A stretch of 64,000 bases of DNA from Nansenia antarctica. Taxonomy: Eukaryota; Chordata; Actinopteri; Argentiniformes; Microstomatidae. Location: the NCBI GenBank assembly GCA_963989245.1, contig OZ022345.1, forward strand, positions 20,775,196 through 20,839,195, written 5' to 3'. The notes under the pieces were generated by a model. The model searched no databases and was not told the DNA's origin. It worked only from the letters and a program-made list of their open reading frames with translations. The translations under genes were made by a program, and so were the position numbers. The first letter of the stretch is position 1; every line of letters starts with the position of its first letter. Shown piece after piece: positions 27,848 through 41,400 of the stretch.

Positions 27848-30800
27848 CTGAAAACAGCTCTCGAAGAGATTGTCAAAAGAGACTCCGAAAACGAAACGTT
27901 GATCACTTTTGAGCAAAAGGCTGCACACACGCAATTCAAGTTGCTCTGATTGTCATTTAGAGTTACATTATAGGATTATTCAACAACAAGTCAAAATGTG
28001 CTCGTGAAAGGCAGAAAACAACACTTTGATAGTTTGATATAACTTGAGAACGAATGCAAAAAACAGTCCACTCTAAGAACAGGCCGCTTGGACACTTTCA
28101 GAACAGCTCTGTTAATGACTGAAAACAGCTCTCGAAGAGATTGTCAAAAGAGACTCTGAAAACGAAACGTTGATCACTTTTGAGCAAAAGGCTGCACACA
28201 CGCAATTCAAGTTGCTCTGGTTGTCATTTAGAGTTACATTATAGGATTATTCAACAACAAGTCAAAATGTGCTCGTGAAAGGCAGAAAACAACACTTTGA
28301 TAGTTTGATATAACTTGAGAACGAATGCAAAAAACAGTCCACTCTAAGAACAGGCCGCTTGGACACTTTCAGAACAGCTCTGTTAATGACTGAAAACAGC
28401 TCTCGAAGAGATTGTCAAAAGAGACTCTGAAAACGAAACGTTGATCACTTTTGAGCAAAAGGCTGCACACACGCAATTCAAGTTGCTCTGATTGTCATTT
28501 AGAGTTACATTATAGGATTATTCAACAACAAGTCAAAATGTGCTCGTGAAAGGCAGAAAACAACACTTTGATAGTTTGATATAACTTGAGAACGAATGCA
28601 AAAAACAGTCCACTCTAAGAACAGGCCGCTTGGACACTTTCAGAACAGCTCTGTTAATGACTGAAAACAGCTCTCGAAGAGATTGTCAAAAGAGACTCCG
28701 AAAACGAAACGTTGATCACTTTTGAGCAAAAGGCTGCACACACGCAATTCAAGTTGCTCTGATTGTCATTTAGAGTTACATTATAGGATTATTCAACAAC
28801 AAGTCAAAATGTGCTCGTGAAAGGCAGAAAACAACACTTTGATAGTTTGATATAACTTGAGAACGAATGCAAAAAACAGTCCACTCTCAGAACAGGCCGC
28901 TTGGACACTTTCAGAACAGCTCTGTTAATGACTGAAAACAGCTCTCGAAGAGATTGTCAAAAGAGACTCCGAAAACGAAACGTTGATCACTTTTGAGCAA
29001 AAGGCTGCACACACGCAATTCAAGTTGCTCTGATTGTCATTTAGAGTTAAATTTTGGATTATTCAACAACAAGTCAAAATGTGCTCGTGAAAGGCAGAAA
29101 ACAACACTTTGATAGTTTGATATAACTTGAGAACGAATGCAAAAAACAGTCCACTCTCAGAACAGGCCGCTTGGACACTTTCAGAACAGCTCTGTTAATG
29201 ACTGAAAACAGCTCTCGAAGAGATTGTCAAAAGAGACTCCGAAAACGAAACGTTGATCACTTTTGAGCAAAAGGCTGCACACACGCAATTCAAGTTGCTC
29301 TGATTGTCATTTAGAGTTACATTATAGGATTATTCAACAACAAGTCAAAATGTGCTCGTGAAAGGCAGAAAACAACACTTTGATAGTTTGATATAACTTG
29401 AGAACGAATGCAAAAAACAGTCCACTCTAAGAACAGGCCGCTTGGACACTTTCAGAACAGCTCTGTTAATGACTGAAAACAGCTCTCGAAGAGATTGTCA
29501 AAAGAGACTCTGAAAACGAAACGTTGATCACTTTTGAGCAAAAGGCTGCACACACGCAATTCAAGTTGCTCTGATTGTCATTTAGAGTTACATTATAGGA
29601 TTATTCAACAACAAGTCAAAATGTGCTCGTGAAAGGCAGAAAACAACACTTTGATAGTTTGATATAACTTGAGAACGAATGCAAAAAACAGTCCACTCTA
29701 AGAACAGGCCGCTTGGACACTTTCAGAACAGCTCTGTTAATGACTGAAAACAGCTCTCGAAGAGATTGTCAAAAGAGACTCCGAAAACGAAACGTTGATC
29801 ACTTTTGAGCAAAAGGCTGCACACACGCAATTCAAGTTGCTCTGATTGTCATTTAGAGTTACATTATAGGATTATTCAACAACAAGTCAAAATGTGTTCG
29901 TGAAAGGCAGAAAACAACACTTTGATAGTTTGATATAACTTGAGAACGAATGCAAAAAACAGTCCACTCTAAGAACAGGCCGCTTGGACACTTTCAGAAC
30001 AGCTCTGTTAATGACTGAAAACAGCTCTCGAAGAAATTGTCAAAAGAGACTCTGAAAACGAAACGTTGATCACTTTTGAGCAAAAGGCTGCACACACGCA
30101 ATTCAAGTTGCTCTGATTGTCATTTAGAGTTACATTATAGGATTATTCAACAACAAGTCAAAATGTGCTCGTGAAAGGCAGAAAACAACACTTTGATAGT
30201 TTGATATAACTTGAGAACGAATGCAAAAAACAGTCCACTCTAAGAACAGGCCGCTTGGACACTTTCAGAACAGCTCTGTTAATGACTGAAAACAGCTCTC
30301 GAAGAGATTGTCAAAAGAGACTCTGAAAACGAAACGTTGATTACTTTTGAGCAAAAGGCTGCACACACGCAATTCAAGTTGCTCTGATTGTCATTTAGAG
30401 TAACATTATAGGATTATTCAACAACAAGTCAAAATGTGCTCGTGAAAGGCAGAAAACAACACTTTGATAGTTTGATATAACTTGAGAACGAATGCAAAAA
30501 ACAGTCCACTCTCAGAACAGGCCGCTTGGACACTTTCAGAACAGCTCTGTTAATGACTGAAAACAGCTCTCGAAGAGATTGTCAAAAGAGACTCCGAAAA
30601 CGAAACGTTGATCACTTTTGAGCAAAAGGCTGCACACACGCAATTCAAGTTGCTCTGATTGTCATTTAGAGTTACATTATAGGATTATTCAACAACAAGT
30701 CAAAATGTGCTCGTGAAAGGCAGAAAACAACACTTTGATAGTTTGATATAACTTGAGAACGAATGCAAAAAACAGTCCACTCTCAGAACAGGCCGCTTGG

Positions 30801-33800
30801 ACACTTTCAGAACAGCTCTGTTAATGACTGAAAACAGCTCTCGAAGAGATTGTCAAAAGAGACTCTGAAAACGAAACGTGGATCACTTTTGAGCAAAAGG
30901 CTGCACACACGCAATTCAAGTTGCTCTGGTTGTAATTTAGAGTTACATTATAGGATTATTCAACAACAAGTCAAAATGTGCTCGTGAAAGGCAGAAAACA
31001 ACACTTTGATAGTTTGATATAACTTGAGAACGAATGCAAAAAACAGTCCACTCTCAGAACAGGCCGCTTGAACACTTTCAGAACAGCTCTGTTAATGACT
31101 GAAAACAGCTCTCGAAGAGATTGTCAAAAGAGACTCCGAAAACGAAACGTTGATCACTTTTGAGCAAAAGGCTGCACACACGCAATTCAAGTTGCTCTGA
31201 TTGTCATTTAGAGTTACATTATAGGATTATTCAACAACAAGTCAAAATGTGCTCGTGAAAGGCAGAAAACAACACTTTGATAGTTTGATATAACTTGAGA
31301 ACGAATGCAAAAAACAGTCCACTCTAAGAACAGGCCGCTTGGACACTTTCAGAACAGCTCTGTTAATGACTGAAAACAGCTCTCGAAGAGATTGTCAAAA
31401 GAGACTCCGAAAACGAAACGTTGATCACTTTTGAGCAAAAGGCTGCACACACGCAATTCAAGTTGCTCTGATTGTCATTTAGAGTTACATTATAGGAGCA
31501 TTCAGCAACAAGTCAAAATGTGCTCCAGAAAAGCAGAAAACAACACTGATAGAACTTGAGAACGAATGCAAAAACAGTCCACTCTCAGAACAGGCCGCTT
31601 GGACACTTTCAGAACAGCTCTGTTAATGACTGAAAACAGCTCTCGAAGAGATTGTCAAAAGAGACTCTGAAAACGAAACGTTGATTACTTTTGAGCAAAA
31701 GGCTGCACACACGCAATTCAAGTTGCTCTGATTGTCATTTAGAGTAACATTATAGGATTATTCAACAACAAGTCAAAATGTGCTCGTGAAAGGCAGAAAA
31801 CAACACTTTGATAGTTTGATATAACTTGAGAACGAATGCAAAAAACAGTCCACTCTCAGAACAGGCCGCTTGGACACTTTCAGAACAGCTCTGTTAATGA
31901 CTGAAAACAGCTCTCGAAGAGATTGTCAAAAGAGACTCCGAAAACGAAACGTTGATCACTTTTGAGCAAAAGGCTGCACACACGCAATTCAAGTTGCTCT
32001 GATTGTCATTTAGAGTTACATTATAGGATTATTCAACAACAAGTCAAAATGTGCTCGTGAAAGGCAGAAAACAACACTTTGATAGTTTGATATAACTTGA
32101 GAACGAATGCAAAAAACAGTCCACTCTCAGAACAGGCCGCTTGGACACTTTCAGAACAGCTCTGTTAATGACTGAAAACAGCTCTCGAAGAGATTGTCAA
32201 AAGAGACTCCGAAAACGAAACGTTGATCACTTTTGAGCAAAAGGCTGCACACACGCAATTCAAGTTGCTCTGATTGTCATTTAGAGTTACATTATAGGAT
32301 TATTCAACAAGTCAAAATGTGCTCGTGAAAGGCAGAAAACAACACTTTGATAGTTTGATATAACTTGAGAACGAATGCAAAAAACAGTCCACTCTAAGAA
32401 CAGGCCGCTTGGACACTTTCAGAACAGCTCTGTTAATGACTGAAAACAGCTCTCGAAGAGATTGTCAAAAGAGACTCTGAAAACGAAACGTTGATCACTT
32501 TTGAGCAAAAGGCTGCACACACGCAATTCAAGTTGCTCTGGTTGTCATTTAGAGTTACATTATAGGATTATTCAACAACAAGTCAAAATGTGCTCGTGAA
32601 AGGCAGAAAACAACACTTTGATAGTTTGATATAACTTGAGAACGAATGCAAAAAACAGTCCACTCTCAGAACAGGCCGCTTGGACACTTTCAGAACAGCT
32701 CTGTTAATGACTGAAAACAGCTCTCGAAGAGATTGTCAAAAGAGACTCCGAAAACGAAACGTTGATCACTTTTGAGCAAAAGGCTGCACACACGCAATTC
32801 AAGTTGCTCTGATTGTCATTTAGAGTTACATTATAGGATTATTCAACAACAAGTCAAAATGTGCTCGTGAAAGGCAGAAAACAACACTTTGATAGTTTGA
32901 TATAACTTGAGAACGAATGCAAAAAACAGTCCACTCTAAGAACAGGCCGCTTGGACACTTTCAGAACAGCTCTGTTAATGACTGAAAACAGCTCTCGAAG
33001 AGATTGTCAAAAGAGACTCTGAAAACGAAACGTTGATCACTTTTGAGCAAAAGGCTGCACACACGCAATTCAAGTTGCTCTGGTTGTCATTTAGAGTTAC
33101 ATTATAGGATTATTCAACAACAAGTCAAAATGTGCTCGTGAAAGGCAGAAAACAACACTTTGATAGTTTGATATAACTTGAGAACGAATGCAAAAAACAG
33201 TCCACTCTAAGAACAGGCCGCTTGGACACTTTCAGAACAGCTCTGTTAATGACTGAAAACAGCTCTCGAAGAGATTGTCAAAAGAGACTCTGAAAACGAA
33301 ACGTTGATCACTTTTGAGCAAAAGGCTGCACACACGCAATTCAAGTTGCTCTGATTGTCATTTAGAGTTACATTATAGGATTATTCAACAACAAGTCAAA
33401 ATGTGCTCGTGAAAGGCAGAAAACAACACTTTGATAGTTTGATATAACTTGAGAACGAATGCAAAAAACAGTCCACTCTAAGAACAGGCCGCTTGGACAC
33501 TTTCAGAACAGCTCTGTTAATGACTGAAAACAGCTCTCGAAGAGATTGTCAAAAGAGACTCCGAAAACGAAACGTTGATCACTTTTGAGCAAAAGGCTGC
33601 ACACACGCAATTCAAGTTGCTCTGATTGTCATTTAGAGTTACATTATAGGATTATTCAACAACAAGTCAAAATGTGCTCGTGAAAGGCAGAAAACAACAC
33701 TTTGATAGTTTGATATAACTTGAGAACGAATGCAAAAAACAGTCCACTCTCAGAACAGGCCGCTTGGACACTTTCAGAACAGCTCTGTTAATGACTGAAA

Positions 33801-35463
33801 ACAGCTCTCGAAGAGATTGTCAAAAGAGACTCCGAAAACGAAACGTTGATCACTTTTGAGCAAAAGGCTGCACACACGCAATTCAAGTTGCTCTGATTGT
33901 CATTTAGAGTTACATTATAGGATTATTCAACAACAAGTCAAAATGTGCTCGTGAAAGGCAGAAAACAACACTTTGATAGTTTGATATAACTTGAGAACGA
34001 ATGCAAAAAACAGTCCACTCTAAGAACAGGCCGCTTGGACACTTTCAGAACAGCTCTGTTAATGACTGAAAACAGCTCTCGAAGAGATTGTCAAAAGAGA
34101 CTCTGAAAACGAAACGTTGATTACTTTTGAGCAAAAGGCTGCACACACGCAATTCAAGTTGCTCTGATTGTCATTTAGAGTAACATTATAGGATTATTCA
34201 ACAACAAGTCAAAATGTGCTCGTGAAAGGCAGAAAACAACACTTTGATAGTTTGATATAACTTGAGAACGAATGCAAAAAACAGTCCACTCTCAGAACAG
34301 GCCGCTTGGACACTTTCAGAACAGCTCTGTTAATGACTGAAAACAGCTCTCGAAGAGATTGTCAAAAGAGACTCCGAAAACGAAACGTTGATCACTTTTG
34401 AGCAAAAGGCTGCACACACGCAATTCAAGTTGCTCTGATTGTCATTTAGAGTTACATTATAGGATTATTCAACAACAAGTCAAAATGTGCTCGTGAAAGG
34501 CAGAAAACAACACTTTGATAGTTTGATATAACTTGAGAACGAATGCAAAAAACAGTCCACTCTCAGAACAGGCCGCTTGGACACTTTCAGAACAGCTCTG
34601 TTAATGACTGAAAACAGCTCTCGAAGAGATTGTCAAAAGAGACTCCGAAAACGAAACGTTGATCACTTTTGAGCAAAAGGCTGCACACACGCAATTCAAG
34701 TTGCTCTGATTGTCATTTAGAGTTACATTATAGGATTATTCAACAACAAGTCAAAATGTGCTCGTGAAAGGCAGAAAACAACACTTTGATAGTTTGATAT
34801 AACTTGAGAACGAATGCAAAAAACAGTCCACTCTAAGAACAGGCCGCTTGGACACTTTCAGAACAGCTCTGTTAATGACTGAAAACAGCTCTCGAAGAGA
34901 TTGTCAAAAGAGACTCTGAAAACGAAACGTTGATCACTTTTGAGCAAAAGGCTGCACACACGCAATTCAAGTTGCTCTGATTGTCATTTAGAGTTACATT
35001 ATAGGATTATTCAACAACAAGTCAAAATGTGCTCGTGAAAGGCAGAAAACAACACTTTGATAGTTTGATATAACTTGAGAACGAATGCAAAAAACAGTCC
35101 ACTCTAAGAACAGGCCGCTTGGACACTTTCAGAACAGCTCTGTTAATGACTGAAAACAGCTCTCGAAGAGATTGTCAAAAGAGACTCCGAAAACGAAACG
35201 TTGATCACTTTTGAGCAAAAGGCTGCACACACGCAATTCAAGTTGCTCTGATTGTCATTTAGAGTTACATTATAGGATTATTCAACAACAAGTCAAAATG
35301 TGCTCGTGAAAGGCAGAAAACAACACTTTGATAGTTTGATATAACTTGAGAACGAATGCAAAAAACAGTCCACTCTCAGAACAGGCCGCTTGGACACTTT
35401 CAGAACAGCTCTGTTAATGACTGAAAACAGCTCTCGAAGAGATTGTCAAAAGAGACTCCGAAA

Positions 35464-38400
35464 ATGAAACGTTGATCACTTTTGAGCAAAAGGCTGCACA
35501 CACGCAATTCAAGTTGCTCTGATTGTCATTTAGAGTTACATTATAGGATTATTCAACAACAAGTCAAAATGTGCTCGTGAAAGGCAGAAAACAACACTTT
35601 GATAGTTTGATATAACTTGAGAACGAATGCAAAAAACAGTCCACTCTAAGAACAGGCCGCTTGGACACTTTAAGAACAGCTCTGTTAATGACTGAAAACA
35701 GCTCTCGAAGAGATTGTCAAAAGAGACTCTGAAAACGAAACGTTGATCACTTTTGAGCAAAAGGCTGCACACACGCAATTCAAGTTGCTCTGATTGTCAT
35801 TTAGAGTTACATTATAGGATTATTCAACAACAAGTCAAAATGTGCTCGTGAAAGGCAGAAAACAACACTTTGATAGTTTGATATAACTTGAGAACGAATG
35901 CAAAAAACAGTCCACTCTCAGAACAGGCCGCTTGGACACTTTCAGAACAGCTCTGTTAATGACTGAAAACAGCTCTCGAAGAGATTGTCAAAAGAGACTC
36001 CGAAAACGAAACGTTGATCACTTTTGAGCAAAAGGCTGCACACACGCAATTCAAGTTGCTCTGATTGTCATTTAGAGTTACATTATAGGATTATTCAACA
36101 ACAAGTCAAAATGTGCTCGTGAAAGGCAGAAAACAACACTTTGATAGTTTGATATAACTTGAGAACGAATGCAAAAAACAGTCCACTCTAAGAACAGGCC
36201 GCTTGGACACTTTCAGAACAGCTCTGTTAATGACTGAAAACAGCTCTCGAAGAGATTGTCAAAAGAGACTCTGAAAACGAAACGTTGATCACTTTTGAGC
36301 AAAAGGCTGCACACACGCAATTCAAGTTGCTCTGATTGTCATTTAGAGTTACATTATAGGATTATTCAACAACAAGTCAAAATGTGCTCGTGAATGGCAG
36401 AAAACAACACTTTGATAGTTTGATATAACTTGAGAACGAATGCAAAAAACAGTCCACTCTAAGAACAGGCCGCTTGGACACTTTCAGAACAGCTCTGTTA
36501 ATGACTGAAAACAGCTCTCGAAGAGATTGTCAAAAGAGACTCCGAAAACGAAACGTTGATCACTTTTGAGCAAAAGGCTGCACACACGCAATTCAAGTTG
36601 CTCTGATTGTCATTTAGAGTTACATTATAGGATTATTCAACAACAAGTCAAAATGTGCTCGTGAAAGGCAGAAAACAACACTTTGATAGTTTGATATAAC
36701 TTGAGAACGAATGCAAAAAACAGTCCACTCTCAGAACAGGCCGCTTGGACACTTTCAGAACAGCTCTGTTAATGACTGAAAACAGCTCTCGAAGAGATTG
36801 TCAAAAGAGACTCCGAAAACGAAACGTTGATCACTTTTGAGCAAAAGGCTGCACACACGCAATTCAAGTTGCTCTGATTGTCATTTAGAGTTACATTATA
36901 GGATTATTCAACAACAAGTCAAAATGTGCTCGTGAAAGGCAGAAAACAACACTTTGATAGTTTGATATAACTTGAGAACGAATGCAAAAAACAGTCCACT
37001 CTAAGAACAGGCCGCTTGGACACTTTCAGAACAGCTCTGTTAATGACTGAAAACAGCTCTCGAAGAGATTGTCAAAAGAGACTCTGAAAACGAAACGTTG
37101 ATTGCTTTTGAGCAAAAGGCTGCACACACGCAATTCAAGTTGCTCTGATTGTCATTTAGAGTAACATTATAGGATTATTCAACAACAAGTCAAAATGTGC
37201 TCGTGAAAGGCAGAAAACAACACTTTGATAGTTTGATATAACTTGAGAACGAATGCAAAAAACAGTCCACTCTCAGAACAGGCCGCTTGGACACTTTCAG
37301 AACAGCTCTGTTAATGACTGAAAACAGCTCTCAAAGAGATTGTCAAAAGAGACTCCGAAAACGAAACGTTGATCACTTTTGAGCAAAAGGCTGCACACAC
37401 GCAATTCAAGTTGCTCTGATTGTCATTTAGAGTTACATTATAGGATTATTCAACAACAAGTCAAAATGTGCTCGTGAAAGGCAGAAAACAACACTTTGAT
37501 AGTTTGATATAACTTGAGAACGAATGCAAAAAACAGTCCACTCTCAGAACAGGCCGCTTGGACACTTTCAGAACAGCTCTGTTAATGACTGAAAACAGCT
37601 CTCGAAGAGATTGTCAAAAGAGACTCCGAAAACGAAACGTTGATCACTTTTGAGCAAAAGGCTGCACACACGCAATTCAAGTTGCTCTGATTGTCATTTA
37701 GAGTTACATTATAGGATTATTCAACAACAAGTCAAAATGTGCTCGTGAAAGGCAGAAAACAACACTTTGATAGTTTGATATAACTTGAGAACGAATGCAA
37801 AAAACAGTCCACTCTAAGAACAGGCCGCTTGGACACTTTCAGAACAGCTCTGTTAATGACTGAAAACAGCTCTCGAAGAGATTGTCAAAAGAGACTCTGA
37901 AAACGAAACGTTGATCACTTTTGAGCAAAAGGCTGCACACACGCAATTCAAGTTGCTCTGATTGTCATTTAGAGTTACATTATAGGATTATTCAACAACA
38001 AGTCAAAATGTGCTCGTGAAAGGCAGAAAACAACACTTTGATAGTTTGATATAACTTGAGAACGAATGCAAAAAACAGTCCACTCTAAGAACAGGCCGCT
38101 TGGACACTTTCAGAACAGCTCTGTTAATGACTGAAAACAGCTCTCGAAGAGATTGTCAAAAGAGACTCTGAAAACGAAACGTTGATCACTTTTGAGCAAA
38201 AGGCTGCACACACGCAATTCAAGTTGCTCTGATTGTCATTTAGAGTTACATTATAGGATTATTCAACAACAAGTCAAAATGTGCTCGTGAAAGGCAGAAA
38301 ACAACACTTTGATAGTTTGATATAACTTGAGAACGAATGCAAAAAACAGTCCACTCTAAGAACAGGCCGCTTGGACACTTTAAGAACAGCTCTGTTAATG

Positions 38401-41400
38401 ACTGAAAACAGCTCTCGAAGAGATTGTCAAAAGAGACTCTGAAAACGAAACGTTGATCACTTTTGAGCAAAAGGCTGCACACACGCAATTCAAGTTGCTC
38501 TGATTGTCATTTAGAGTTACATTATAGGATTATTCAACAACAAGTCAAAATGTGCTCGTGAAAGGCAGAAAACAACACTTTGATAGTTTGATATAACTTG
38601 AGAACGAATGCAAAAAACAGTCCACTCTCAGAACAGGCCGCTTGGACACTTTCAGAACAGCTCTGTTAATGACTGAAAACAGCTCTCGAAGAGATTGTCA
38701 AAAGAGACTCCGAAAACGAAACGTTGATCACTTTTGAGCAAAAGGCTGCACACACGCAATTCAAGTTGCTCTGATTGTCATTTAGAGTTACATTATAGGA
38801 TTATTCAACAACAAGTCAAAATGTGCTCGTGAAAGGCAGAAAACAACACTTTGATAGTTTGATATAACTTGAGAACGAATGCAAAAAACAGTCCACTCTC
38901 AGAACAGGCCGCTTGGACACTTTCAGAACAGCTCTGTTAATGACTGAAAACAGCTCTCGAAGAGATTGTCAAAAGAGACTCCGAAAACGAAACGTTGATC
39001 ACTTTTGAGCAAAAGGCTGCACACACGCAATTCAAGTTGCTCTGATTGTCATTTAGAGTTACATTATAGGATTATTCAACAACAAGTCAAAATGTGCTCG
39101 TGAAAGGCAGAAAACAACACTTTGATAGTTTGATATAACTTGAGAACGAATGCAAAAAACAGTCCACTCTAAGAACAGGCCGCTTGGACACTTTCAGAAC
39201 AGCTCTGTTAATGACTGAAAACAGCTCTCGAAGAGATTGTCAAAAGAGACTCTGAAAACGAAACGTTGATCACTTTTGAGCAAAAGGCTGCACACACGCA
39301 ATTCAAGTTGCTCTGATTGTCATTTAGAGTTACATTATAGGATTATTCAACAACAAGTCAAAATGTGCTCGTGAAAGGCAGAAAACAACACTTTGATAGT
39401 TTGATATAACTTGAGAACGAATGCAAAAAACAGTCCACTCTAAGAACAGGCCGCTTGGACACTTTCAGAACAGCTCTGTTAATGACTGAAAACAGCTCTC
39501 GAAGAGATTGTCAAAAGAGACTCCGAAAACGAAACGTTGATCACTTTTGAGCAAAAGGCTGCACACACGCAATTCAAGTTGCTCTGATTGTCATTTAGAG
39601 TTACATTATAGGATTATTCAACAACAAGTCAAAATGTGCTCGTGAAAGGCAGAAAACAACACTTTGATAGTTTGATATAACTTGAGAACGAATGCAAAAA
39701 ACAGTCCACTCTCAGAACAGGCCGCTTGGACACTTTCAGAACAGCTCTGTTAATGACTGAAAACAGCTCTCGAAGAGATTGTCAAAAGAGACTCCGAAAA
39801 CGAAACGTTGATCACTTTTGAGCAAAAGGCTGCACACACGCAATTCAAGTTGCTCTGATTGTCATTTAGAGTTACATTATAGGATTATTCAACAACAAGT
39901 CAAAATGTGCTCGTGAAAGGCAGAAAACAACACTTTGATAGTTTGATATAACTTGAGAACGAATGCAAAAAACAGTCCACTCTAAGAACAGGCCGCTTGG
40001 ACACTTTCAGAACAGCTCTGTTAATGACTGAAAACAGCTCTCGAAGAGATTGTCAAAAGAGACTCTGAAAACGAAACGTTGATTGCTTTTGAGCAAAAGG
40101 CTGCACACACGCAATTCAAGTTGCTCTGATTGTCATTTAGAGTAACATTATAGGATTATTCAACAACAAGTCAAAATGTGCTCGTGAAAGGCAGAAAACA
40201 ACACTTTGATAGTTTGATATAACTTGAGAACGAATGCAAAAAACAGTCCACTCTCAGAACAGGCCGCTTGGACACTTTCAGAACAGCTCTGTTAATGACT
40301 GAAAACAGCTCTCAAAGAGATTGTCAAAAGAGACTCCGAAAACGAAACGTTGATCACTTTTGAGCAAAAGGCTGCACACACGCAATTCAAGTTGCTCTGA
40401 TTGTCATTTAGAGTTACATTATAGGATTATTCAACAACAAGTCAAAATGTGCTCGTGAAAGGCAGAAAACAACACTTTGATAGTTTGATATAACTTGAGA
40501 ACGAATGCAAAAAACAGTCCACTCTCAGAACAGGCCGCTTGGACACTTTCAGAACAGCTCTGTTAATGACTGAAAACAGCTCTCGAAGAGATTGTCAAAA
40601 GAGACTCCGAAAACGAAACGTTGATCACTTTTGAGCAAAAGGCTGCACACACGCAATTCAAGTTGCTCTGATTGTCATTTAGAGTTACATTATAGGATTA
40701 TTCAACAACAAGTCAAAATGTGCTCGTGAAAGGCAGAAAACAACACTTTGATAGTTTGATATAACTTGAGAACGAATGCAAAAAACAGTCCACTCTAAGA
40801 ACAGGCCGCTTGGACACTTTCAGAACAGCTCTGTTAATGACTGAAAACAGCTCTCGAAGAGATTGTCAAAAGAGACTCTGAAAACGAAACGTTGATCACT
40901 TTTGAGCAAAAGGCTGCACACACGCAATTCAAGTTGCTCTGATTGTCATTTAGAGTTACATTATAGGATTATTCAACAACAAGTCAAAATGTGCTCGTGA
41001 AAGGCAGAAAACAACACTTTGATAGTTTGATATAACTTGAGAACGAATGCAAAAAACAGTCCACTCTAAGAACAGGCCGCTTGGACACTTTCAGAACAGC
41101 TCTGTTAATGACTGAAAACAGCTCTCGAAGAGATTGTCAAAAGAGACTCTGAAAACGAAACGTTGATCACTTTTGAGCAAAAGGCTGCACACACGCAATT
41201 CAAGTTGCTCTGATTGTCATTTAGAGTTACATTATAGGATTATTCAACAACAAGTCAAAATGTGCTCGTGAAAGGCAGAAAACAACACTTTGATAGTTTG
41301 ATATAACTTGAGAACGAATGCAAAAAACAGTCCACTCTAAGAACAGGCCGCTTGGACACTTTAAGAACAGCTCTGTTAATGACTGAAAACAGCTCTCGAA

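Larger units (their letters stand above)
922..31760. repeat. 260-bp short monomer variant (nine scattered copies)
   Basis: A variant monomer is 11 bp shorter, carries aggagcattcagcaacaag in place of aggattattcaacaacaag, and has shortened gctccagaaaagcag and cactgatagaac segments. The aggagc marker starts at 922, 4164, 5783, 7398, 9017, 14969, 16584, 23617 and 31494. Six copies (922, 4164, 5783, 7398, 9017, 23617) also carry cattaagag; those at 14969, 16584 and 31494 carry catttagag. The span given covers first to last copy, with normal monomers between. None was noticed right of 46214. It serves as a phase marker for the higher-order repeat. Confidence 0.9.
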
